The notes under the pieces are model-generated. The model ran no database searches. It had not been told where the DNA came from and saw nothing but the letters and a program-made list of their open reading frames with translations. 24,146 nucleotides of DNA from positions 1-24,146 of the forward strand of contig JADKFE010000093.1 of assembly GCA_016717595.1 (NCBI GenBank). The letters run 5' to 3'. The stretch's first letter is position 1; each line of letters starts with the position of its first letter. The translations under genes and the position numbers were made by a program. Positions 9,966 to 16,922 of the stretch are shown here, piece by piece. This DNA is from Deltaproteobacteria bacterium (lineage in GTDB: Bacteria; Myxococcota_A; UBA796; CAJQPC01).

Positions 9966-10748
9966 ATGAGCGGACGAGTTGGTCGAGAGCTGGTTCACGG
10001 CCTGAGAAGCGCCGACGCCACGACCCTTATGGTGCTGACGCAAGACGTGTTGCGGCGGCCCCTCGCTTACATCCATCCGGCGACCGTCGCCGACCTGTTC
10101 GCGCTGGCTGAGCTTCCCAGCTTGCCAAAGCCCCTGCCCGATGACCTCGCGAAGTTCTGCAAACAGATGACGCGGGAGTACAACGACCTGCACGACGGTC
10201 GCGGCCTGGAGGACGTGCTCGCTGAGTATGGCGATCTCCCCCCGGCGCGTGTGCCCGCCACCTTACGCGAGGTGATCCTCGGTCGGCTCACGGCGAAGAC
10301 GCTGAGCCCGTCGAACCGCGCGGGTTTAGAGGCCCTCGGCGCGAGCTGGGCGGCCATCACCCCCGAGGTGGTGAAGCTCCCCGAGGGCAAGAAGGCCCGG
10401 GTGGAGCGCCCGCCGGTGCCCGACTCCCACAAGGCCCCCGAGGAGCGCCTCGCGGCCACGAGCGCGCCCACCAAAGAGGGCGGACGCGCCCGCGCCGCCG
10501 CCCCGTCCAAGACGCCGGCCTCCGCCCGCGACCAGCGCCGGGACGAGTGGGTGCGTGAGGACATGCTCGATCGGCTGCGCAGCTCCACCTCGAACGGCCT
10601 CAAGCAGTCGATCCTCGTGGCCGGGGCGCGCCACCGCTCGCCCTACAAAGATCTCGCCGAGGAGGAGGTGCTCTACGCGCTTAAGCGTCTAGAGAAAGAC
10701 GGCCTCGCTCGGCTGAGCGCCGGTCGTTGGAGCTACGGCCGCGCCTGA
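9966..10748 (+). CDS. Hypothetical protein with possible C-terminal winged-helix segment
   Basis: I do not recognise this 260-aa protein. ATG 9966 is preferred over upstream codons because GGAGG at 9957-9961 is four bases before it. Residues 1-125 are a helical region (GRELVHGLRSADATTLMVLT, FALAELPSLPKPLPDDLAKF, YNDLHDGRGLEDVLAEYGDL). Residues about 130-200 are a Lys/Pro/Ala-rich linker. The last 60 residues (WVREDMLDRLRSS, SILVAGARHRSPYKDLAEEE, VLYALKRLEKDGLARLS, GRWSYGRA) read like a small DNA-binding winged helix with a terminal beta wing; this is inferred from pattern only. It diverges from the adenosyltransferase gene across an 80-bp gap, so a regulatory role for the neighbour is possible but unproven. 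Confidence 0.75.
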   Translation: MSGRVGRELVHGLRSADATTLMVLTQDVLRRPLAYIHPATVADLFALAELPSLPKPLPDDLAKFCKQMTREYNDLHDGRGLEDVLAEYGDLPPARVPATLREVILGRLTAKTLSPSNRAGLEALGASWAAITPEVVKLPEGKKARVERPPVPDSHKAPEERLAATSAPTKEGGRARAAAPSKTPASARDQRRDEWVREDMLDRLRSSTSNGLKQSILVAGARHRSPYKDLAEEEVLYALKRLEKDGLARLSAGRWSYGRA

Positions 10749-10819
10749 AGCGGCCCTGATACAACCTCGTCACCCGGGCGGCCCAAGCCAGGGCTACGTT
10801 GAGACCCCAACTGATGCGC

Positions 10820-10836
10820 AGCGGCGAATCGCCGCT
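10820..10836 (+). promoter_or_regulatory. Hairpin abutting the Shine-Dalgarno of the lipoprotein gene
   Basis: AGCGGCG (10820-10826) and CGCCGCT (10830-10836) form a perfect 7-bp stem with an AAT loop. The GGAGG ribosome site begins three bases later at 10839 and the ATG is at 10848. In RNA the stem would sit at the edge of the ribosome footprint, so it might tune translation or protect the 5' end. No T-run follows it. Confidence 0.5.
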
Positions 10837-10847
10837 CTGGAGGATTC

Positions 10848-12263
10848 ATGACCCAACGCACCCTCAACATGCTCGCCTTGGTGATGCCGATGGCGATGAT
10901 CTTCGGCTGTGGGGACAAAGACGAGCCGACGGACTCGGCCGTGGACTCGGGCGAGGTCGAAGGCGACGCGGACACCGACGCTGACAGCGACGCGGACACG
11001 GACGCTGACACCGACGCGGACTCCGACGCTGATGCGGACGCCGACGCCGACGCCGATGCGGACTCCGACGCCGACAGCGACGCGGATGGGGACGCCGACG
11101 TAGACGCCACCATCGGCGATGTGCAGCGCGGCGTCTACCCCGTCGACACCATGGTCACGATCACCGGCTACGCCACCCACAACGGCGGCTCGGCGTTCTT
11201 CTTCCTCAACGACGGCACCGCGGGCCCCTACACCGGCGTCTACGTCTACCACGGCTCTGGCATCGTCCCCGACCCGGCGGTGCTCCAGGGCGATGAGGTC
11301 CAGGTCACCGGCCTCGTCACCGAGTACAGCGGCGACGGCGGCGACACGGTCACCGAGGTCATCCCCGATGAGCTCGCCGACATCGTCGTGCTCTCAAACG
11401 GCAACCCCTTGCCCGAGCCCACCACCCTGACCCTCGCTGAGCTCGCCGATCCCGGCACCGCCGAGGCCTATGAGGGCAGCCTCATCCGCGTAGACGGCGT
11501 CACCGTCACCAACACCGACCGCGGCTTCGGCGAGTTCGTCGTCGACGACTCCCTCGTGGTGGACGACCTCATCGCCAGCTACTCCAGCGTGCTCGGCGTC
11601 GGCGACACCTTCACCGGCCTCGTCGGCATGCTGCATTACTCCTTCGGCGAGTACAAGCTCTCCCCGCGCTACGACGCCGACTTTGAGGGCTACGTCGAGT
11701 ACACCGTGCCCTGCCCCGGCGACCTCTGCCTCGACGACCTCGTCGCGGGTGACCTCATCGTCACCGAGATCATGTACAACCCGGCCGCGGGCAACGACGA
11801 CTACTGCGAGTGGGTGGAGATCTACAACAACACCGCGGGCAGCGTCGACATCAACGGCCTCGTGATCTACGACGACAACTCCAACACCGGCTCGATCGGC
11901 GTCTCGACCATCGTCGCCTCGGGGGGCTACGTCGTCATCGGCAAGTCCACCGAGGCCAACTGGACGACCAACTGCGTCACCGACGGCTTCGTGCCCTCGG
12001 CGTTCTACGGCTCCAACCCCGCCTTGGGCAACAACGGCGACCAGGTCATCCTCGACTGGGACACCGACACCGCGGACAACATCTTCGCCGCCCCGGCCTA
12101 CGCCAAGGATCAGACCTCGGCGGGCTACTCGTTCCAGCTCGACTCGGCGAGCGTTGATGTGACCTTGGGCGCGGACATCACCTACTGGTGTGAGGCCGTC
12201 ACCCAGATCAACACCAGCACCGACTACGGCACCCCGGGCGCCGCCAACGACACCTGCTTCTGA
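10848..12263 (+). CDS. Asp-repeat lipoprotein with lamin-tail domain
   Basis: This 471-aa protein starts at ATG 10848 with GGAGG four bases upstream. The N-terminus MTQRTLNMLALVMPMAMIFG followed by C21 is a lipoprotein signal, so it is probably a lipid-anchored surface protein. Residues 40-87 are a regular Asp-Ala/Thr/Ser repeat. Residues about 88-285 form a beta-rich domain (MVTITGYATHNGG, GDEVQVTGLVTEY, YEGSLIRVDGVTV, GDTFTGLVGMLHY) resembling the OB-like modules found beside extracellular nucleases. Residues about 300-471 resemble a lamin-tail domain: DLIVTEIMYNPAAGNDDYCE, WVEIYNNTAGSVDINGLVIY, GGYVVIGKS, LGNNGDQVILDWD, and the terminal TDYGTPGAAND. No nuclease domain is present, so I call no enzyme function. 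Adhesion or matrix binding is a guess. Confidence 0.85.
   Translation: MTQRTLNMLALVMPMAMIFGCGDKDEPTDSAVDSGEVEGDADTDADSDADTDADTDADSDADADADADADADSDADSDADGDADVDATIGDVQRGVYPVDTMVTITGYATHNGGSAFFFLNDGTAGPYTGVYVYHGSGIVPDPAVLQGDEVQVTGLVTEYSGDGGDTVTEVIPDELADIVVLSNGNPLPEPTTLTLAELADPGTAEAYEGSLIRVDGVTVTNTDRGFGEFVVDDSLVVDDLIASYSSVLGVGDTFTGLVGMLHYSFGEYKLSPRYDADFEGYVEYTVPCPGDLCLDDLVAGDLIVTEIMYNPAAGNDDYCEWVEIYNNTAGSVDINGLVIYDDNSNTGSIGVSTIVASGGYVVIGKSTEANWTTNCVTDGFVPSAFYGSNPALGNNGDQVILDWDTDTADNIFAAPAYAKDQTSAGYSFQLDSASVDVTLGADITYWCEAVTQINTSTDYGTPGAANDTCF
10965..11108 (+). repeat. Asp-Ala codon repeat, about 24 units
   Basis: GAC or GAT alternates with GCN, ACC or AGC codons for about 48 codons, giving an acidic Asp-X repeat in the lipoprotein linker. 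The 6-bp period is kept while third bases vary (GCG, GCT, GCC; GAC, GAT), so it is a diverged coding repeat rather than a fresh expansion. It could bind divalent cations or act as a stiff spacer. Confidence 0.9.
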
Positions 12264-12295
12264 GCCGGTGGGCGGTTTGCCCTCCCCAAGACGAC

Positions 12296-12325
12296 ATCAG
12301 CCCGGCCAAACGGCCGGGCTGATTT
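12296..12325. terminator. 12-bp stem, probably bidirectional intrinsic terminator
   Basis: A perfect 12-bp inverted repeat (12296-12307 with 12312-12323; AAAC loop) lies 32 bases after the lipoprotein stop and 10 bases beyond the 3' end of the minus-strand tRNA. On the + strand the stem runs into GATTTGTGTG, a weak T-rich tail; on the minus strand the tail is poorer. It is well placed to end both convergent transcripts. Confidence 0.75.
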
Positions 12326-12332
12326 GTGTGAG

Positions 12333-12414
12333 TAGGGATGGAGGGACTCGAACCCACAAGGCTGTTAACCACTCGATTTTGAGTCGAGCGCGTATACCAT
12401 TCCGCCACATCCCC
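12333..12414 (-). tRNA. tRNA-Leu (CAA anticodon)
   Basis: The minus strand reads as an 82-nt class II tRNA. The acceptor 5' strand GGGGATG pairs with CATCCCT, so pair 1-72 is G-U; the discriminator is A. The anticodon arm is CTCGA, loop CTCAAAA, TCGAG, giving anticodon CAA (reads UUG). A short variable arm GGTTAACAGCC (3-bp stem, loop TAACA) marks it as leucine type. The T loop is TTCGAGT, and its stem carries a U-U mismatch at 50-64. CCA is not encoded. UUG is a heavily used leucine codon in this window, so this tRNA should be in demand. Confidence 0.95.
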
Positions 12415-12424
12415 GCAGCGCAGA

Positions 12425-12439
12425 GAACGTTACACGTTC
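12425..12439. promoter_or_regulatory. Short palindrome between tRNA-Leu and the PurF-like gene
   Basis: GAACGT-TAC-ACGTTC is a perfect 6-bp inverted repeat in the 71-bp gap between the divergent tRNA-Leu (5' end at 12414) and the PurF-like gene (ATG 12486). Its position suits an operator or part of the tRNA promoter. No clear -35/-10 pair was found for either direction. Confidence 0.35.
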
Positions 12440-12485
12440 GGGCGCCGCTCGCAAGGGTCACAGATCACGAGGGCAAGGAGACTTG

Positions 12486-13763
12486 ATGCACGACAGGTCA
12501 CGCGCGGCTGAAGGGGCCGTCGTGGGGGTGTTTGGCGACGGGGAGCCCCTCCAGCGCCTTCGTCTGGGGCTCTCGGCGCTTCGGCACCGGGGCGCGGACG
12601 AGGACGGCGTGGTGCTGGCCACCGAGTCCGGCCTCTCGCGGGAGCCCCTGGGCGATCGTCCAGCCACGGCTGGGGTTGGATCCTCCCGTCGCCCGAGGCT
12701 GGGCGTGGGGCCTGCGATCGCCACCTTGGGCGGCGAAGAGCTGGCCTTGGCTTGGGACGGGGGCCTGGTGAACGCCGAGCAGATCTGGGCCGAACGATCC
12801 GCCCAAGGGGGCCTCTGGCGCAGGGGAGGGGACGAGGAGCTCGTGCTGCAGCTCATGGCGGCGTCCCCCCGCAACACCCTGGTGAACCGCTGGGTAGACG
12901 CCTTGGGTGAGCTTCAAGGGGGCTTCGCCGCGCTCTTGCTCACCCGCGAGCGCCTGCTCGCCGCCCGGGATCCCCTCGGCCTGCGCCCGCTCTTTGTGGG
13001 GCGGCTCGGCGTGGGCTGGGCCGTCGCCAGCGAGCAGCCGGCCTTGGAGCGGCTGGGCGCCCGGGCGTGCCGTGAGCTGGATCCCGGGGAGCTTCTGATC
13101 GTAGACAGGTCCGGGGTGGTGCGGCTGAGCCCCTGGCCCAAACGCCCGGCGCGCCCCTGCGCGGTGGAGCTCGGGCGCCGGGCGCGGCCTGACGGCAGCC
13201 TCGGCGGTCAGGCTTTGGCGTCGGTTCGGCGGGGGATCATCGAGCGCCTCGCCCAAGACGCCCCGGCGGTGGACGCGGTGAGCGCGCTCTTTGAGGAGGA
13301 CTGGGGCGCGGCGGCGATCCTCGGCGCGGTGATGGGCGCCCCGGTGACGCCGGTTGGGGTCACCTTGCCCGGCGGAGAGTGGGTGGCGCTGCCCACGGCC
13401 TGCGCGGGGCGGCGGCTCCTGCTGGTGACGGATCCCGAGCGCCCGGCGGAGTCGATCCCGCCTCGGTTGCGCGCCCTGCGCCGCGCCGGGGCCACGGCGC
13501 TGCACCTGCGGCTCACCTGGCCGGTCGCCGTCGCGCCGTGCTCGTTTGGTGGGCGCGCCCTAGACGCCCGTCGCGCCGCGCCAGAGGATCTTGGGGATCC
13601 CGCGCGGTTGGACGTCGAGAGCCTCGGCGGCGTGAGCGCCGAGACCCTCGCCGCGGCGCTGCCCGAGCCTTGCCTCGCCTGCTTCGGAGAGGCGCCGCCG
13701 TTGACCGCGGCGTCCGGCCCCGGCGGCGGGTCAGCTCCCCTTGTTCCAGAGCGCGGGCGCTGA
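12486..13763 (+). CDS. PurF-like protein with inactivated glutaminase and PRPP sites
   Basis: This 425-aa protein aligns end to end with amidophosphoribosyltransferase (usually about 470 aa) but has lost both active sites. The N-terminus reads VVGVFG where PurF has CGVFG, so V13 replaces the catalytic cysteine. The HNGNLVN oxyanion motif is WDGGLVN, the RYST motif is missing, and the PRPP loop (VDDSIVRGTT in PurF) reads VTDPERPAES. Structural motifs persist: ALRHRGADEDG, RDPLGLRPLF, ASEQPAL, ARACRELDPGELLIV. The four iron-sulfur cysteines remain: C225 (PCAVEL, before RRARPDGS), C352 (PCSFGG) and C396/C399 (CLACF). ATG 12486 has AAGGAG at 12475-12480; the TTG just upstream is too close to it. 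I infer a non-catalytic [4Fe-4S] protein, role unknown. Remote homology to PurF is clear; loss of activity is inferred from the missing residues. Confidence 0.85.
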   Translation: MHDRSRAAEGAVVGVFGDGEPLQRLRLGLSALRHRGADEDGVVLATESGLSREPLGDRPATAGVGSSRRPRLGVGPAIATLGGEELALAWDGGLVNAEQIWAERSAQGGLWRRGGDEELVLQLMAASPRNTLVNRWVDALGELQGGFAALLLTRERLLAARDPLGLRPLFVGRLGVGWAVASEQPALERLGARACRELDPGELLIVDRSGVVRLSPWPKRPARPCAVELGRRARPDGSLGGQALASVRRGIIERLAQDAPAVDAVSALFEEDWGAAAILGAVMGAPVTPVGVTLPGGEWVALPTACAGRRLLLVTDPERPAESIPPRLRALRRAGATALHLRLTWPVAVAPCSFGGRALDARRAAPEDLGDPARLDVESLGGVSAETLAAALPEPCLACFGEAPPLTAASGPGGGSAPLVPERGR

Positions 13764-13790
13764 GGAGGTATAATCTCGCCGATATCTCCT
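13763..13790. promoter_or_regulatory. 9-bp inverted repeat over promoter of the Hsp70-PilZ gene
   Basis: AGGAGGTAT (13763-13771) and ATATCTCCT (13782-13790) form a 9-bp inverted repeat with one G-T pair and a 10-base spacer. It covers the -10 box and the likely start of transcription. Its geometry resembles the CIRCE operator of HrcA (9-bp arms, 9-base spacer), but the sequence does not match CIRCE. It could be an operator or a 5'-leader hairpin. Confidence 0.45.
13769..13774 (+). promoter_or_regulatory. Consensus -10 box TATAAT
   Basis: A perfect TATAAT lies six bases after the PurF-like stop codon, predicting a start near 13781 and a leader of about 43 bases. TTGTTC (13741-13746) is 22 bases upstream, too far for a standard -35; position 13746-13751 has no match. 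An activator or alternative sigma factor may compensate. Confidence 0.55.
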
Positions 13791-13823
13791 GCGGCTGTCC
13801 AGGATGGTTCTCGCGGAGTCGCA

Positions 13824-16800
13824 ATGGGCAGGACGATCGGCGTCGATCTCGGCACGACCAACACAGCGGTGGCTGTCTTTCAGAAGGGTCGTCCCAAGGT
13901 CATCGAAGATGACAAAGGCTACAAGGTGCTCCCCTCCGTCGTCTCGATGCGAGAGGACGGCAGCTTCGTCGTGGGGCAGCTCGCCAAGAGCCTCGTGCTC
14001 ACCGCGCCAGACCGCACGGTCTACGCCGCGAAGCGGCTGATCGGGCGTCGTTTTGACTCGCCCGAGGTGCAAGAGGCCCGCAAACACCTGCCCTACACCA
14101 TCGAGGAGGGCCCCGACGGCCTCTGCCGGATGAAGGTGGGCGACAAGCTGATGACGCCGGTGGAGATCAGCGCCATCGTGCTCCAGGTCGCCAAACAGAT
14201 CGCCGAGCGCGCCATCGGCGAGACGGTGGACGAGGTGGTCATCACCGTCCCGGCGTACTTCAACCACGGCCAGCGGGCGGCGACGATGGAGGCCGCGCGC
14301 CTCGCCGGGCTGCGCTGTGAGCGCCTGCTCAACGAGCCCACGGCGGCGGCCTTGGCCTTCGGGCACCGCAAAGACCTCGACCGCAACATCCTCATCTATG
14401 ACCTCGGCGGCGGCACCTTCGACGTCTCCGTGCTGCACGTCTCCGACGGCATCTACGAGGTGCTCGCCACCGACGGCGACACCTACCTCGGCGGCGAAGA
14501 CTTCGACCAGCGTGTGGTCGCCTGGCTGGCCGAGCGGTTCTTGCGCCAGAAGCGGGTGGATCTGCGCAAAGACCGCATCGCGCTCCAGCGGCTCAAAGAG
14601 GCCGCGGAGATCGCCAAGTGTGAGCTGAGCTTCCAAGACAAGGCGCGCATCTTGGTGCCGCGCATCACCTCAAAAGACAACCTCGAGGACACGATCACCC
14701 GCACCCAGCTTGAGGAGCAGGTGAACGACCTCGTCGAGCGCACGCTCAACGTCGTGCGTGGGGCGGTCTCCGCGGCGGGCCTGCAGCTCAAAGACATCGA
14801 CGACATCGTGCTCGTCGGCGGCCAAACCCGCATGCCGCGGGTGCGTGAGGCCGTCTCGGGCCTGTTCGGCAAGGAGCCCAACCGCAACGTCCACCCTGAA
14901 GAGGTCGTGGCGACGGGCGCGGCGATTCACGCGGAGTCTCTGGGCAACCCCGAGGCCAAGCCCGCCCTGCTCATCGACGTGACGCCGTTTGACCTGGGCA
15001 TCGACTCCGTGGGTGGGCTCTTCGCGCGCATCATCGAGCGCAACTCCAACATCCCCGCCACCCGCACCCGCACCTTCACCACCGCCCGGGACAACCAGGA
15101 CCGCGTGCGCATCACCGTGCGCCAAGGCGGCAGCAACAAGGCCGTCGAGAACGAGTTTTTGGGCGAGTTTAACCTCACGGGCCTACGCGCCGCGCCGCGC
15201 ATGGAGCCCAAGCTCGACGTCACCTTCCGCCTGGACTCCAACGGCATGCTCCAGGTGAGCGCCGTGGATCGCGGCTCGGGGGAGCGCCAGCAGATCTCCG
15301 TGCGGAACTACGCCGAGCACGCCTCTGAGCCCAAGATGCCCTCTCCCCAAGAGGTCGAGGCCGAGCTCGCCCGCCGCGCCGCGGAGGGGGCCTCCGCCGC
15401 GTCCGGCTCCGCGCCAGCGCTCGGCGTCGGCTCCGCGGCCTCGGGCCTCGCCCGGCTCAAGGGCCTCTTTCAGCGGCGACCCAAAGCGGCCGCCGCCGCC
15501 AGCGCCGCGTCCACCGGCCCGGCCCCCAGCGCCGACTCCTCGGGCCCCGCGGAGATCGAGCCCACGGAGCTTGGCGTCGAGGCCCTCGCCGAGGTCGACC
15601 CCGAGGAGCTCGGCGCCGAGGCCTTGGGCGAGGTCGAGCCCGACGATGAGCTCATGAGCGCGCCGCCGCCGCTCATCCAGCTCAGCACCCCACCCCGGGC
15701 GAACCTCAACACCTTAGACGCCGCCGGGGATCTCAACGAGACCTTCGGCGAAGACCTCGACGAGCTAGACGGGGAGGAGCTCGACGAGGATGAGCACGAC
15801 GACGACACCGACCAGGGCAGCGTCGGCCCCGCCGTCTTGGGCAGCGCCTCGCGGTCGTCGTCCGATGTTCGCAGCCGCGCGTCGTTTGATGACCGGGGTG
15901 TGCCCTCGGTGCGCGCCGCGCCGTCCCGTGGCACGTCCAAAGGCGCCGATGTGGACGAGACCGCCCTCGCCGCGGCGTTCTTGGATGAGCTCGGTGAGGC
16001 CGGCTCCTTTGACGCCGTAGACCTCGGTGATCTCGGCGATCTCAGCGATCTTGGGGATCTCGGCGGCGGCGGCGACGGCGGTGGTCTGGGTGACGACGAC
16101 CTGTTCACCGGCGTCGATCTCGGCGATCTCGCGGATCCACCCTCGGTGGCGCCCACCCTGAGTCGAGCCCCACAGCCCTTCTCCAGCGACGAAGATCTCC
16201 TGGCCGACGCCGATCTCAGCGCGCTGTTCGACGCCGCCGGAGATCCCTTCGCTGAAGACTCGACCCCCCAGCGCGGCGCGGACGCCCACGATCTGAGCGA
16301 TCTCGGTGATCTTGGGGATCTGGGCGATCTGGGCGATCCCGACAGCTTGCTCAACGATCTCTTCGGCGCCCCGGCCCCCGCGCGCCCTGCCAAGGGCGGC
16401 CCCGGGCCAGAGCTTGACGACCTCGCCCAAGACGCGCTGAACGCCTTGGGCGATCCCTTCGGCGACAGCCGCGACGACGCCAGCTCCGTCTCGCGTGTGC
16501 CCTTCGACCGCCCGGCGCTGTTGGAGGAGGATCTCTTCTTGGGAGAGGGCCCCGTCTCCAAGAGCGTCGAGGCCGCGCCGGTCGCGCCGAAGACCCCCCA
16601 AGAGAAGCGCCCCGCGGTGCTCAAGATCGCCTACGCCAGCGCCTTCGCCTTTGGCCGGGAGTACCGCAAGAACCTCGCTGAAGGCAGCACCTTCGTGGCC
16701 TCGGCCAAGCCGCTCTCCGAGGGCCGCCCCTGCGTGTTTGAGATCACGCTGCCCGGCTTTGATCTGCTCACCTTACACGGTGAGGTCGCCTGGTCGTCAA

Positions 16801-16910
16801 AGGGCCGGGCGCTCAGCGCCGGGGAGCAGGTCGGCATGCGCATCGGCTACCGCCTCACGCCTCAGGAGCGCCTCGCCTTAGAGACGCTGCTCAACCGCAT
16901 CGGCGTGTGA
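13824..16910 (+). CDS. DnaK-like chaperone fused to a PilZ domain through an acidic linker
   Basis: This 1028-aa protein starts at ATG 13824 with GGAG at 13815-13818. Residues 1-375 are an Hsp70 ATPase: IGVDLGTTNTAVAV, K70 in AAKRLIGR, LLNEPTAAALAFG with E171, IYDLGGGTFDVSVL with T198, and VLVGGQTRMPRV. The interdomain linker DVTPFDLGID and a substrate-binding beta domain follow to about residue 495. The usual alpha-helical lid (about 100 residues) is absent after NYAEHASEP. Residues about 520-920 are low-complexity, rich in Ala, Ser, Asp and Leu, with two Asp-Leu-Gly repeat tracts. The last 100 residues read like a myxobacterial PilZ domain (FGREYRKNLAEGSTFVASAK, then PCVFEITLPGFDLLTLHGEV and VGMRIGYRLTPQERLALETL), but no RxxxR di-GMP motif is evident. 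I infer an ATPase with a PilZ-type interaction module, perhaps acting in motility or envelope biology; substrates are unknown. Confidence 0.9.
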   Translation: MGRTIGVDLGTTNTAVAVFQKGRPKVIEDDKGYKVLPSVVSMREDGSFVVGQLAKSLVLTAPDRTVYAAKRLIGRRFDSPEVQEARKHLPYTIEEGPDGLCRMKVGDKLMTPVEISAIVLQVAKQIAERAIGETVDEVVITVPAYFNHGQRAATMEAARLAGLRCERLLNEPTAAALAFGHRKDLDRNILIYDLGGGTFDVSVLHVSDGIYEVLATDGDTYLGGEDFDQRVVAWLAERFLRQKRVDLRKDRIALQRLKEAAEIAKCELSFQDKARILVPRITSKDNLEDTITRTQLEEQVNDLVERTLNVVRGAVSAAGLQLKDIDDIVLVGGQTRMPRVREAVSGLFGKEPNRNVHPEEVVATGAAIHAESLGNPEAKPALLIDVTPFDLGIDSVGGLFARIIERNSNIPATRTRTFTTARDNQDRVRITVRQGGSNKAVENEFLGEFNLTGLRAAPRMEPKLDVTFRLDSNGMLQVSAVDRGSGERQQISVRNYAEHASEPKMPSPQEVEAELARRAAEGASAASGSAPALGVGSAASGLARLKGLFQRRPKAAAAASAASTGPAPSADSSGPAEIEPTELGVEALAEVDPEELGAEALGEVEPDDELMSAPPPLIQLSTPPRANLNTLDAAGDLNETFGEDLDELDGEELDEDEHDDDTDQGSVGPAVLGSASRSSSDVRSRASFDDRGVPSVRAAPSRGTSKGADVDETALAAAFLDELGEAGSFDAVDLGDLGDLSDLGDLGGGGDGGGLGDDDLFTGVDLGDLADPPSVAPTLSRAPQPFSSDEDLLADADLSALFDAAGDPFAEDSTPQRGADAHDLSDLGDLGDLGDLGDPDSLLNDLFGAPAPARPAKGGPGPELDDLAQDALNALGDPFGDSRDDASSVSRVPFDRPALLEEDLFLGEGPVSKSVEAAPVAPKTPQEKRPAVLKIAYASAFAFGREYRKNLAEGSTFVASAKPLSEGRPCVFEITLPGFDLLTLHGEVAWSSKGRALSAGEQVGMRIGYRLTPQERLALETLLNRIGV
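16020..16064 (+). repeat. Asp-Leu-Gly/Ser tandem repeat, first tract
   Basis: Five consecutive GAT/GAC-CTN-GGN (one AGC) triplet codons encode a DLGDLGDLSDLGDLG tract inside the linker of the Hsp70-PilZ protein. Third bases differ between units, so the amino-acid pattern is kept while the DNA diverges. A Gly-rich segment follows. Confidence 0.85.
16290..16337 (+). repeat. Asp-Leu-Gly/Ser tandem repeat, second tract
   Basis: A second tract, beginning DLSDLGDLGDLGDLGD, occurs about 270 bases after the first. It precedes a LLNDLFGAP segment. The two tracts, with related DADLSALFD and EEDLFLGEG pieces nearby, suggest short acidic-hydrophobic linear motifs repeated along the linker. Confidence 0.85.
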
Positions 16911-16922
16911 GCCCGGCGGTGT

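Noticed and set aside
13763..13790. A true CIRCE element
   Set aside because: Arm sequences AGGAGGTAT and ATATCTCCT do not match TTAGCACTC/GAGTGCTAA; only the geometry is similar.
15470..16624. Minus-strand frame of 384 codons, Ser/Pro/Arg-rich
   Set aside because: It is the complement of the acidic low-complexity linker of the Hsp70-PilZ protein; the repeat in DNA creates the apparent composition.
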